Notes: a model not told the origin generated them from the letters alone. Counted from the stretch's first letter, positions 24,449 to 36,999 are shown. The stretch is DNA of 64,000 nt from Megaleporinus macrocephalus (GCA_021613375.1 CM038704.1:252001-316000); one strand, 5' to 3'. Numbers and translations: made by a program.

Positions 24449-26310
24449 TCACCAACACCAACACCTACACCAACACCTACACCTACATCTACACCAACAC
24501 CAACATCTACACCAACACCTACACCTACCCCAACATCTACACCAACACCTACACCTACACCTACACCTACATCTACACCAACACCAACATCTACACCAAC
24601 ACCTACACCTACCCCAACATCTACACCAACACCTACACCTACACCTACACCTACACCTACACCTACATCTACACCTACACACACCTACACCTACACCAAC
24701 ACCTACACCTACCCTACACCAACCCTACACCCACCACAACACTACACCTACACCTACACAACCACCTCCCTACACCACACCTACACACCTACACCACACC
24801 TACACCACACCTACACCACACCTACACCACACCTACACCACACCTACACCTACACCTACACTTACCCTACACTCCACCAACACCAACACCTACACCTACA
24901 CCTACACCAACACCTACCCAACACTACACCAACCCACCCCTTACACCTACACCTACCCAAACACCTAACACCTACACCAACACCAACACCTACACCTACC
25001 CCCACCTACACCAACACCTACACTACAAACACCTACACCTACACCAACACCTACACCTACACCTACTACAACACCAACACCTACACCTACACTACACCTA
25101 CACTACACCTACACCTACACCTACACTACACCTACACCTACACCAACACCTACCCTACCTACCCAACACCTACACCACACTACCCAACCCTACACCTACA
25201 CCAACACCTACACCTACACCTACACCTACACCAACACCTACACCAACACCTACACCTACACCAACATCTACACCTACACCAACACCAACACCTACACCTA
25301 CACCTACACCTACACCAACATCTACACCTACACCAACACCAACATCTACACCAACACCTACACCTACACCTACACCAACATCTACACCTACACCAACACC
25401 AACATCTACACCTACACCAACACCTACACCTACACCAACACCTACACCTACATCTACACCTACATCTACACTTACACCTACACCTACACCAACACCTACA
25501 CCTACACCTACACCAACACCAACACCTACACCTACACCAACACCTACACCAACACCTACACCTACACCAACATCTACACCTACACCAACACCTACACCTA
25601 CACCTACACCTACACCAACATCTACACCTACACCTACACCTACATCTACACCTACACCAACATCTACACCAACACCTACACCTACATCTACACCTACACC
25701 AACACCTACACCAACACCTACACCTACACCAACACCTACACCTACACCTACACCTACACCAACACCTACACCTACACCAACACCTACACCTACACCAACA
25801 CCTACACCAACACCTACACCTACACCAACACCTACACCTACACCAACACCTACACCTACACCTACACCAACATCTACACCTACACCAACACCAACATCTA
25901 CACCAACACCTACACCTACACCTACACCAACATCTACACCTACACCAACACCAACATCTACACCTACACCAACACCTACACCAACACCTACACCTACATC
26001 TACACCTACATCTACACTTACACCTACACCTACACCTACACCAACACCTACACCTACACCAACACCAACACCTACACCTACACCAACACCTACACCTACA
26101 CCTACACCAACACCTACACCTACACCAACATCTACACCTACACCAACACCTACACCTACACCTACACCTACACCAACATCTACACCTACACCTACACCTA
26201 CATCTACACCTACACCTACACCTACATCTACACCAACACCTACACCTACACCTACACCAACATCTACACCAACATCTACACCTACATCCACATCCACGTC
26301 AACATCCACA
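24449..26310 (+). repeat. Hexamer array (ACACCT / ACACCA / ACATCT), about 1.85 kb
   Basis: Irregular strings of three related hexamers. 24700-25200 is disordered with many small indels; 25200-26290 is clean. Both strands give long simple frames (His-Leu-His-Gln, Val-Gly-Val-Asp) that are artefacts. Confidence 0.95.
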
Positions 26311-26342
26311 TCAACATCTACATCAACACCATATAAACTCAG

Positions 26343-26612
26343 AAGATACGTGTAAACATCATAATCACCACTGTAAACACCATCACCACTGTAAACATCA
26401 TCACCACCACTGTAAACACCATCACCACCACTGTAAACATCATCACCACCACTGTAAACATCATCACCACCACTGTAAACATCATCACCACCACTGTAAA
26501 CACCATCACCACCACTGTAAACACCATCACCACCACTGTAAACACCATCACCACCACTGTAAACATCATCACCACCACTGTAAACACCATCACCACCACT
26601 GTAAACACCATG
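26343..26612 (-). repeat. GTAAACA array, about 13 units of 18-21 bp
   Basis: Units of CATCACCACCACTGTAAACA or CACCATCACCACTGTAAAC type. Same orientation as the array at 30349-31768, opposite to 32555-36995. Confidence 0.95.
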
Positions 26613-26701
26613 TGAACAATTTCATGCCAAAACACTCTCTCTCTCTCTGTTTACACCTTAAACACTATATATTTTTGAAAGATTGGTGGAACTCCCCTTT
26701 A

Positions 26702-26879
26702 AAACCTGCCTTTGTTTGTACTGGCTGCGGAGCTGATTGGCTGGTTTCTGTGATGATACTTGTATTCAGTGTGTTTGTATGGAAGGTGATGTTTAACTCC
26801 GGAACAGGCTCTCAGTGTTTTCCTGTTTTAGCTGAAACCCGTCCTCCAGTGAAAGTGCAGTCACTAAAATCAAACACTG

Positions 26880-26910
<31 letters not shown>

Positions 26911-27108
26911 TCTCTTCATTTCACTAAGTGTGTTACACATACAAGCAATTAGTCCTGGTGAGTCACACGTGTAGGACTAACATACTGAACATACCAGACA
27001 AGCTGACACGCTGTTTACAGGTGTTTAACTAGAAGACAAATAAAAACATCTGCAGCTTCAATAAACCACAATCTCCTCCTCACAGTGGAGGTGAATGGAA
27101 CCAGACGT

Positions 27109-27159
<51 letters not shown>

Positions 27160-27198
27160 CACACACACACACACACACACACTAACACACCACCTCCA
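26702..27198. other. No gene; CCAGAA hexamers and CA microsatellite
   Basis: 26880-26909 has five CCAGAA-type hexamers (ACCAGA steps). 27076-27111 holds CACAGTGGAGGTGAATGGAA, a piece of the 22866-22944 inverted repeat. 27111-27187 is a (CA)n run. No exon recognised. Confidence 0.5.
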
Positions 27199-27345
27199 CA
27201 TCAGTGTCACTGCAGTGCTGAGAATGACCCACCTCCCTAATAGTATCTGCTCTGTGGTGGTCCTGTGGGGGTCCTGATCATTAAAGAACAGAGTAATAAA
27301 GTACACAGAGAATCAGATGAACTACAGTCTGTAAGTGTAGCTCCT
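27199..27345 (+). repeat. Dispersed repeat (full head) seeding the next array
   Basis: Matches 48245-48400 closely over its whole length: GTCACTGCAGTGCTGAGAAT, CCTAATAGTATCTGCTCTGT, GGTGGTCCTGTGGGGGTCCT, GAACAGAGTAATAAAGTA and GATGAACTACAGTCTGTAAG. No coding capacity is apparent. Confidence 0.85.
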
Positions 27346-29515
27346 GTATGGTCAGTGGAGCTGATACAGTGGTCAGTGAGTGGAGGTCCTGTATGGTCAG
27401 TGGAGCTGATACAGTGGACAGTGAGTGGAGGTCCTGTATGGTCAGTGGAGCTGATACAGTGGACAGTGAGTGGAGGTCCTGTATGGTCAGTGGAGCTGAT
27501 ACAGTGGACAGTGAGTGGAGGTCCTGTATGGTCAGTGGAGCTGATACAGTGGACAGTGAATGTAGGTCCTGTATGGTCAGTGGAGCTGATACAGTGGACA
27601 GTGAGTGGAGGTCCTGTATGGTCAGTGGAGCTGATACAGTGGACAGTGGGTGGAGGTCCTGTATGGTCAGTGGAGCTGATACAGTGGACAGTGGGTGGAG
27701 GTATGAGGAGGTGGAGCTGATAGAGTGGTGAGTGGGTGGAGGTATGAGGAGGTGGAGCGGATACAGTGGACAGTGGGTGGAGGTCCTGTATGATCAGTGG
27801 AGCTGATACAGTGGACAGTGGGTGGAGGTATGAGGAGGTGGTGCTGATACAGTGGACAGTGGGTGGAGGTCCTGTATGATCAGTGGAGCTGATACAGTGG
27901 ACAGTGAGTGGAGGTCCTGTATGGTCAGTGGAGCTGATAGAGTGGACAGTGGGTGGAGGTATGAGGAGGTGGAGCTGATACAGTGGACAGTGGGTGGAGG
28001 TATGAGGAGGTGGAGCTGATAGAGTGGACAGTGGGTGGAGGTATGAGGAGGTGGAGCTGATAGAGTGGGCAGTGGGTGGAGGTATGAGGAGGTGGAGCTG
28101 ATAGAGTGGACAGTGGGTGGAGGTATGAGGAGGTGGAGCTGATACAGTGGACAGTGGGTGGAGGTCCTGTATGGTCAGTGGAGCTGATAGAGTGGACAGT
28201 GGGTGGAGGTATGAGGAGGTGGAGCTGATAGAGTGGGCAGTGGGTGGAGGTATGAGGAGGTGGAGCTGATAGAGTGGACAGTGGGTGAGGTAGAGGAGGT
28301 GGAGCTGATAGAGTGGGCAGTGGGTGGAGGTATGAGGAGGTGGAGCTGATAGAGTGGACAGTGGGTGGAGGTATGAGGAGGTGGAGCTGATAGAGTGGAC
28401 AGTGGGTGGAGGTATGAGGAGGTGGAGCTGATAGAGTGGACAGTGGGTGGAGGTATGAGGAGGTGGAGCTGATAGAGTGGACAGTGGGTGGAGGTATGAG
28501 GAGGTGGAGCTGATAGAGTGGACAGTGGGTGGAGGTATGAGGAGTGGAGCTGATAGAGTGGACAGTGGGTGGAGGTATGAGGAGGTGGAGCTGATAGAGT
28601 GGACAGTGGGTGGAGGTATGAGGAGGTGGAGCTGATAGAGTGGACAGTGGGTGGAGTAAGAGGAGGTGGAGCTGATAGAGTGGACAGTGGGTGGAGGTAT
28701 GAGGAGGTGGAGCTGATAGAGTGGACAGTGGTGGAGGTAGTATCATGGAGCTGATAGAGGACAGTGGGTGGAGGTCCTGTATGGAGTGGAGCTGATAGAG
28801 TGGACAGTGGGTGGAGGTCGTAGAGGTGGAGCTGATACAGTGGACAGTGGTGGAGGTATGAGGAGGTGGAGCTGATAGAGTGGACAGTGGGTGGAGGTAT
28901 GGGAGGTGGAGCTGATAGAGTGGGCAGGGTGGAGGTATGAGGAGGTGGAGCTGATAGAGTGGACAGTGGGTGGAGGTATGAGGAGGTGGAGCTGATACAG
29001 TGGACAGTGGGTGGAGGTATGAGGTCAGTGGAGCTGATAGAGTGGACAGTGGTGAGGTATGAGGAGGTGGAGCTGATAGAGTGGGCAGTGGTGGAGGTAG
29101 GAGGTGGAGCTGATAGAGTGGACAGTGGGTGGAGGTATGAGGAGGTGGAGCTGATAGAGTGGACAGTGGGTGGAGGTATGAGGAGGTGGAGCTGATAGAG
29201 TGGACAGTGGGTGGAGGTATGAGGAGGTGGAGCTGATAGAGTGGGCAGTGGGTGGGTATGAGGAGGTGGAGCTGATAGAGTGGACAGTGGGTGGAGGTAT
29301 GAGGAGGTGGAGCTGATAGAGTGGACAGTGGGTGGAGGATGAGGAGGTGGAGCTGATAGAGTGGACAGTGGGTGGAGGTAAGGAGGTGGAGCTGATAGAG
29401 TGGACAGTGGGTGGAGGTATGAGGAGGTGGAGCTGATAGAGTGGACAGTGGGTGGAGGTATGAGGAGGTGGAGCTGATAGAGTGGACAGTGGGTGGAGCT
29501 ATGAGGAGGTGTTAA
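27346..29515 (+). repeat. 45-bp to 41-bp minisatellite, about 50 units
   Basis: The 5' part (27346-27700) uses the 45-bp unit with GTCCTGTATGGTCAGTGGAG. A mixed zone (27700-28220) follows, and the 3' part uses a 41-bp unit with GTATGAGGAGGTGGAGCTGA and TAGAGTGG. Long open frames on both strands are artefacts. Confidence 0.95.
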
Positions 29516-30348
29516 TGGTATGATCTGTGTATGTGGTATTTCTTGGTGATGGTGTATTTACTCCTTTAAGATTGTCTCTGTGTTTCTGTGTCTCTGTGTT
29601 TCCTGCAGCTGGTCTCAGCGGCTCCGTGCTGAACTGGTGTAGCTGGTCACCGTGTGAGGACGTGCTGGTTGACCTACCAGTGTCTGCTGGTTTTGCTGGT
29701 GACCAGTTGTGCGGGTGTGTGCTGTGTGGGTAGATAACTGTGCTTTAAGAAGTTAAAGAGTTAGAATTAGAGTAAATATTAGACGTCCTGAACACGTAGG
29801 AGAGAATTTCACCAAAAACTAAATTTCAGATATTTATTTACTCAACTTCAGATTTTACCATCAGCAGTACATACAGAGACAGTGTCCTGGCTCCGCCCCT
29901 TTACTTTTTTAGGCAAAGAGGTGTGAAGAGCTGCAGCCACGGCATAAACACAGCTCAGTCCAGCAAGGTTAAAGGGAAACTCCACAGAATTCCTACATTT
30001 GTAATGTAGAACATGAAGTCATTCAGAGGGGTTTCCTGTGAAACCTGTCTAGAGAGTCGGTTACGGTAACCAGACTCCAGATTTCAATACCTCAGAACGC
30101 TGGTACATATAAACACACTGCAAGCAATGACACCTCGGCAACCGTGCTTGAAATAAGCTCAATTATAATTATATATATATACAGTGAGATAATTACACGA
30201 GCAAAAGAGTTTTAATAATAGAATTTAAGATCTTTATCTTAAACATTTCTAAACATATCAACGTCCAGATAAACTCAGAAGACACGTGTAGCTTCACTGG
30301 TGGGTTTCATAGTAAATACAATGTGTTGTAGACATGGAGACCCCTGGT
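29516..30348. other. Dispersed repeat pieces including MITE-family left end
   Basis: 29620-29715 has GCTGGTCACC and GCTGGTGACC words typical of a small inverted repeat. 29883-30075 resembles 24089-24240, including CTCCGCCCCTTTACTTT and a TTAAAGGGAAACTCCAC end at 29968-29984. 30263-30306 matches 23125-23170. No gene is seen. Confidence 0.5.
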
Positions 30349-31768
30349 TACCATCACCACCACTGTAAACACCATCACCACCACTGTAAACACTATCACC
30401 ACCACTGTAAACACCATCACCACCACTGTAAACACCATCACCACCACTGTAAACACCATCACCACCACTATAAACATCATCACCACCACTGTAAACACCA
30501 TCACCATCACTGTAAACATCATCACCACCACCACTATAAACACCACCACCACCACTGTAAACACCATCACCATCACTGTAAACATCATCACCACCACTGT
30601 AAACACCACCACCACCACTGTAAACACCATCACCATCACTGTAAACTTCATCACCACCACTGTAAACACCACCACTGTAAACACCATCTCCACCACTGTA
30701 AACATCATCACCACCACTGTAAACACCACCACTGTAAACACCATCTCCACCACTGTAAACACCACCACTGTAAACACCATCACCACCACTGTAAACACCA
30801 CCACCACCACTGTAAACTTCATCACCACCACTGTAAACACCACCATCACCACTGTAAACACCATCACCACCACTGTAAACACCATCACTGTAAACACCAC
30901 CACCACTACTGTAAACACCATCACCACCACTGTAAACACCATCACCACCACTATAAACATCATCACCACCACTGTAAACACCATCACCACCACTGTAAAC
31001 ACCATCACCACCACTATAAACATCATCACCACCACTGTAAACACCATCACTGTAAACATCATCATCACCACCACTATAAACACCACCACCACCACTGTAA
31101 ACACCATCACCATCACTGTAAACATCATCACCACCACTGTAAACACCACCACCACCACTGTAAACACCATCACCATCACTGTAAACTTCATCACCACCAC
31201 TGTAAACACCACCACTGTAAACACCATCTCCACCACTGTAAACATCATCACCACCACTGTAAACACCACCACTGTAAACACCATCTCCACCACTGTAAAC
31301 ACCACCACTGTAAACACCATCACCACCACTGTAAACACCACCACCACCACTGTAAACTTCATCACCACCACTGTAAACACCACCATCACCACTGTAAAAA
31401 CCACCACCACCACTGTAAACACCATCACTGTAAACACCATCACCACCACTGTAAACACCACCACCACCACTGTAAACACCATCACCATCACTGTAAACTT
31501 CATCACCACCACTGTAAACACCACCACCACCACTGTAAACACCATCACCACCACTGTAAACACCATCACCATCACTGTAAACTTCATCACCACCACTGTA
31601 AACACCACCACTGTAAACACCATCACCACCACTGTAAACACCATCACCACCACTGTAAACACCACCATCACCACTGTAAACACCACCACCACCACTGTAA
31701 GCACCATCACTGTAAACACCACCACCACCACTGTAAACACCATCACTGTAAACACCATCACTGTATGG
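30349..31768 (-). repeat. GTAAACA array, about 70 units
   Basis: Units of 15-24 bp built on CACCACCACTGTAAACACCA. An internal segment of about 560 bp (start near 30470) is repeated near 31010, so the array also has a higher-order duplication. Outer left edge reads CCCCTGGTTACCATCACCAC. The long frames on both strands are artefacts. Confidence 0.97.
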
Positions 31769-31769
31769 G

Positions 31770-32554
31770 TAATGTATAATGTGCAGTATCATTTTATGTA
31801 AGCATACACAATATACTGTACATACTGTATAGTTTACTGTTATTTAAACTATATTTTCTGTGTGTGTTTGTTTGTGTGTTTGTGTCTGTTGTGTATGTGG
31901 ATCTGTACACACCTGTATATTTACCTCCTGCGTGTGAAAACCCTGTTTATCTGTTTATCTGTAACTGTATAAACGGAAGGTTCTCAGCGGTCAAGCTTAT
32001 GAAAGAGAGCATTAATGCCTGACAGGTGCAACAACAAAGCCACAACAATTAGCGGTTCAGCAGAAGACGAGGAAACACAAGCACTCCAGTGTGTGTGTAG
32101 TGCAGTGTTTGTGTGTGTGACTGTAGTGCAGTGTTTGTGTGTGTGTGTGTAGTGCAGTGTGTGTGTGTGTGTGTGTGTGTAGTGCAGTGTGTGTGTGTGT
32201 GTGTGTGTAGTCAGAGGTGAGAACATGCACTGCGGTACAGACGCTCAAGTAAAATTCTGATGGACTTGTACTTTTATAGTAAAGAGAATATTTATAGTTT
32301 AGTTATTTACATGTAGGTACTGGTTTGTTTTAATTTGAACGTGTGAGATTCTGGAGGAATGACTGCAGCTCCATATGGAACTACTGAAAGGAGAAGTCCA
32401 CTGATTGTTTAAAATGTATGAATATTTAAGTGTTTAAGGTGTAAACAGAGAGATTCAGTGTTTACAATGTCAACTCTGCACGACCTGCCAATGTTTTGTT
32501 TAATTTTAGATAACAGTTTTATGATTTTGATATTCAGTTGTTTTTTAATTATTT
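31770..32554. other. Spacer between opposed arrays; TG microsatellite
   Basis: About 785 bp. 32088-32210 is TG-rich with TAGTGCAGTG interruptions. 32385-32455 (GAAAGGAGAAGTCCACTGAT then GTTTAAGGTGTAAACAGAGA) is an inverted match to 26630-26701, the right end of the MITE-family element. No gene is seen. Confidence 0.5.
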
Positions 32555-35500
32555 GGTGATGATGGTGTTTACAGTGGTGGTGTTTACAGTGGTGATGGTG
32601 ATGGTGTTTACAGTGGTGGTGTTTACAGTGGTGATGGTGATGGTGTTTACAGTGGTGATGATGGTGTTTACAGTGGTGGTGATGGTGTTTACAGTGGTGA
32701 TGATAGTGTTTACAGTGGTGGTGATGGTGTTTACAGTGGTGATGATGGTGTTTACAGTGGTGGTGATGGTGTTTACAGTGGTGGTGAGGTTTACAGTGAC
32801 GGTGATGGTGTTTACAGTGGTGATGGTGATGGTGTTTACAGTGGTGGTGATGGTGTTTACAGTGGTGATGGTGTTTACAGTGGTGGTGATGGTGTTTACA
32901 GTGGTGATGATGGTGTTTACAGTGGTGGTGATGGTGTTTACAGTGGTGATGGTGATGGTGTTTACAGTGGTGATGATGGTGTTTACAGTGGTGGTGATGG
33001 TGTTTACAGTGGTTATGATAGTGTTTACAGTGGTGGTGATGGTGTTTACAGTGGTGATGATGGTGTTTACAGTGGTGGTGATGGTGTTTACAGTGGTGGT
33101 GAGGTTTACAGTGACGGTGATGGTGTTTACAGTGATGGTGATGGTGTTTACAGTGATGGTGATGATGATGTTTACAGTGGTGGTGATGATGTTTACAGTG
33201 GTGATGATGGTGTTTACAGTGGTGATGATGGTGTTTACAGTGGTGGTGAGGTTTACAGTGATGGTGTTTACAGCGGTGGTGATGGTGTTTACAGTGATGG
33301 TGATGGGGATGTTTACAGTGGTGGTGATGATGTTTACAGTGGTGGTGATGGTGTTTACAGTGGTGATGATGGTGTTTACAGTGGTGGTGATGGTGTGTAC
33401 AGTGGTGGAGATGGTGTTTACAGTGGTGGTGAGGTTTACAGTGGTAGTGATGGTGTTTACAGTGGTGGTGATGGTGTTTACAGTGGTGGTGATGGTGTTT
33501 ACAGTGGTGGTGAGGTTTACAGTGGTGGTGATGGTGTTTACAGTGGTGGTGATGGTGTTTACAGTGGTGGTGATGGTGTTTACAGTGGTGGTGAGGTTTA
33601 CAGTGACGGTGATGGTGTTTACAGTGATGGTGATGGTGTTTACAGTGGTGGTGATGATGTTTACAGTGGTGGTGATGATGTTTACAGTGGTGATGATGGT
33701 GTTTACAGTGGTGATGATGGTGTTTACAGTGGTGGTGAGGTTTACAGTGATGGTGTTTACAGCGGTGGTGATGGTGTTTACAGTGATGGTGATGGGGATG
33801 TTTACAGTGGTGGTGATGATGTTTACAGTGGTGGTGATGGTGTGTACAGTGGTGGTGATGGTGTTTACAGTGGTGATGATGGTGTTTACAGTGGTGGTGA
33901 TGGTGTGTACAGTGGTGGAGATGGTGTTTACAGTGGTGGTGAGGTTTACAGTGGTAGTGATGGTGTTTACAGTGGTGGTGATGGTGTTTACAGTGGTGGT
34001 GATGGTGTTTACAGTGGTGGTGATGGTGTTTACAGTGGTGGTGAGGTTTACAGTGGTAGTGATGGTGTTTACAGTGGTGGTGATGGTGTTTACAGTGGTG
34101 GAGATGGTGTTTACAGTGGTGGTGAGGTTTACAGTGGTAGTGATGGTGTTTACAGTGGTGGTGGTGGTGTTTACAGTGGTGGTGATGGTGTTTACAGTGG
34201 TGGTGAGGTTTACAGTGGTGGTGATGGTGTTTACAGTGGTGGTGATGGTGTTTACAGTGGTGATGGTGGTGTTTACAGTGGTGGTGATGGTGGTGTTTAC
34301 AGTGGTGGTGATGGTGTTTACAGTGGTGGTGAGGTTTACAGTGGTGGTGATGGTGTTTACAGTGGTGGTGATGGTGTTTACAGTGGTGGTGATAGTGTTT
34401 ACAGTGGTGATGGTGTTTACAGTGGTGGTGATGGTGTTTATAGTGGTGGTGGTGGTGTTTACAGTGGTGGTGATGGTGTTTACAGTGATGGTGATGGTGT
34501 TTACAGTGGTTATGATGGTTTTTACAGTGGTGGTGATGGTGTTTACAGTGGTGGTGGTGATGGTGTTTACAGTGGTGGTGAGGTTTACAGTGGTGGTGAT
34601 GGTGTTTACAGTGGTGGTGATGGTGTTTACAGTGGTGGTGGTAGTGTTTACAGTGGTGGTGGTGTTTACAGTGGTAGTGACGGTGTTTACAGTGGTGGTG
34701 ATGGTGTTTACAGTGGTGGTGATGGTGTTTACAGTGGTGGTGAGGTTTACAGTGGTGGTGATGGTGTTTACAGTGGTGGTGATGGTGTTTACAGTGGTGG
34801 TGGTAGTGTTTACAGTGGTGGTGAGGTTTACAGTGGTAGTGATGGTGTTGACAGTGGTGGTGATGGTGTTTACAGTGGTGGTGATGGTGTTTACAGTGGT
34901 GGTGTTTACAGTGGTAGTGATGGTGTTTACAGTGGTGGTGATGGTGTTTACAGTGGTGGTGTTTACAGTGGTAGTGATGGTGTTTACAGTGGTAGTGATG
35001 GTGTTTACAGTGGTGGTGATGGTGTTTACAGTGGTGAGGTTTACAGTGGTAGTGATGGTGTTTACAGTGGTGGTGATGGTGTTTACAGTGGTGGTGAGGT
35101 TTACAGTGGTAGTGATGGTGTTTACAGTGGTAGTGATGGTGTTTACAGTGGTGATGATGGTGTTTACAGTGGTGGTGATGGTGTTTACAGTGGTTATGAT
35201 AGTGTTTACAGTGGTGGTGATGGTGTTTACAGTGGTGATGATGGTGTTTACAGTGGTGGTGATGGTGTTTACAGTGGTGGTGAGGTTTACAGTGACGGTG
35301 ATGGTGTTTACAGTGATGGTGATGGTGTTTACAGTGATGGTGATGATGATGTTTACAGTGGTGGTGATGATGTTTACAGTGGTGATGATGGTGTTTACAG
35401 TGGTGATGATGGTGTTTACAGTGGTGGTGAGGTTTACAGTGATGGTGTTTACAGCGGTGGTGATGGTGTTTACAGTGATGGTGATGATGTTTACAGTGGT

Positions 35501-36995
35501 GGTGATGATGTTTACAGTGGTGGTGATGGTGTTACAGTGGTGGTGATGGTGTTTACAGTGGTGATGATGGTGTTTACAGTGGTGGTGATGGTGTGTACAG
35601 TGGTGGAGATGGTGTTTACAGTGGTGGTGAGGTTTACAGTGGTAGTGATGGTGTTTACAGTGGTGGTGATGGTGTTTACAGTGGTGGTGATGGTGTTTAC
35701 AGTGGTGGTGAGGTTTACAGTGGTGGTGATGGTGTTTACAGTGGTGGTGATGGTGTTTACAGTGGTGGTGAGGTTTACAGTGGTAGTGATGGTGTTTACA
35801 GTGGTGGTGATGGTGTTTACAGTGGTGGAGATGGTGTTTACAGTGGTGGTGAGGTTTACAGTGGTAGTGATGGTGTTTACAGTGGTGGTGATGGTGTTTA
35901 CAGTGGTGATTGTGGTGTTTACAGTGGTGATGGTGGTGTTTACAGTGGTGGTGATGGTGTTTACAGTGGTGCTGGTGATGGTGTTTACAGTGGTGGTGAT
36001 GGTGTTTACAGTGGTGATGGTGGTGTTTACAGTGGTGGTGATGGTGTTTACAGTGGTGGTGAGGTTTACAGTGGTGGTGATGGTGTTTACAGTGGTGGTG
36101 ATGGTGTTTACAGTGGTGGTGATGTTTACAGTGGTGATGGTGTTTACAGTGGTGGTGATGGTGTTTACAGTGGTGGTGGTGGTGTTTACAGTGGTGGTGA
36201 TGGTGTTTACAGTGTGGTGATGGTGTTTACAGTGGTTATGATGGTGTTTACAGTGGTGGTGATGGTGTTTACAGTGGTGGTGGTGATGGTGTTTACAGTG
36301 GTGGTGAGGTTTACAGTGGTGGTGATGGTGTTTACAGTGGTGGTGATGGTGTTTACAGTGGTGGTGGTAGTGTTTACAGTGGTGGTGGTGTTTACAGTGG
36401 TAGTGATGGTGTTTACAGTGGTGGTGATGGTGTTTACAGTGGTGGTGATGGTGTTTACAGTGGTGGTGAGGTTTACAGTGGTGGTGATGGTGTTTACAGT
36501 GGTGGTGATGGTTTACAGTGGTGGTGGTAGTGTTTACAGTGGTGGTGATTTACAGTGGGTGATGGTGTTGACAGTGGTGGTGATGGTGTTTACAGTGGTG
36601 GTGATGGTGTTTACAGTGGTGGTGAGGTTTACAGTGGTAGTGATGGTGTTTACAGTGGTGGTGATGGTGTTTACAGTGGTGGTGAGGTTTACAGTGGTAG
36701 TGATGGTGTTTACAGTGGTAGTGATGGTGTTTACAGTGGTGGTGATGGTGTTTACAGTGGTGGTGGTAGTGTTTACAGTGGTGGTGAGGTTTACAGTGGT
36801 AGTGATGGTGTTCACAGTGGTGGTGATGGTGTTTACAGTGGTGTTGATGGTGTTTACAGTGGTGGTGATGGTGTTTACAGTGGTGGTGAGGTTTACAGTG
36901 GTGGTGATGGTGTTTACAGTGGTGGTGATGGTGTTTACAGTGGTGGTGATGGTGTTTACAGTGGTGGTGATGGTGTTTACAGTGGTGGTGATGGG
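32555..36995 (+). repeat. TGTTTAC array, about 4.4 kb, roughly 210 units
   Basis: Units of 15-24 bp built on GGTGATGGTGTTTACAGTGG. It is the reverse complement of the arrays at 26343 and 30349. Blocks of several hundred bases recur (for example 32640-33370 resembles 35130-35600; 33390-34560 resembles 35585-36290), so it is hierarchically duplicated. It ends GATGGGAACCAGGG, matching the outer edge of the opposite array in inverted orientation. The apparent 1002- and 941-residue proteins are artefacts. Confidence 0.97.
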
Positions 36996-36999
36996 AACC

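Larger units (their letters stand above)
24085..26701. mobile_element. Larger relative of the MITE family, swollen by internal arrays
   Basis: Left end GAGGGGAACTCCACC at 24161-24175 and right end GGTGGAACTCCCCTTTAA at 26684-26701 are inverted copies of the termini seen at 22776-23527. Just inside the left end is CACAGTGGTGGTGATGGTAA (24207-24226), a single-copy version of the GTAAACA-array motif. Inside the right end are the GTAAACA array and the hexamer array. About 24089-24240 is also similar to 29883-30075. No transposase is present. Confidence 0.6.

Noticed and set aside
25170..26309. 379-codon Val-Gly-Val-Asp frame resembling elastin-like protein
   Set aside because: Complement of the ACACCT/ACACCA hexamer array.
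29610..29733. CSWSPCED-like peptide reminiscent of a thrombospondin type 1 repeat, preceded by an acceptor-like TTTCCTGCAG
   Set aside because: Only a few residues match, no following donor in frame, and the DNA has GCTGGT inverted words typical of a repeat.
30275..31792. Long frames with His-His-Lys or Val-Tyr-Ser-Gly repeats, resembling glycine- or histidine-rich proteins
   Set aside because: Artefact of the GTAAACA array; open on both strands at once.
32538..36220. Open frames of 1002 and 941 codons (Val-Phe-Thr-Val and Val-Tyr-Ser-Gly-Gly repeats)
   Set aside because: They lie wholly inside the TGTTTAC array; repeats with no stop codon keep frames open on both strands. There is no start context, domain or splice structure.
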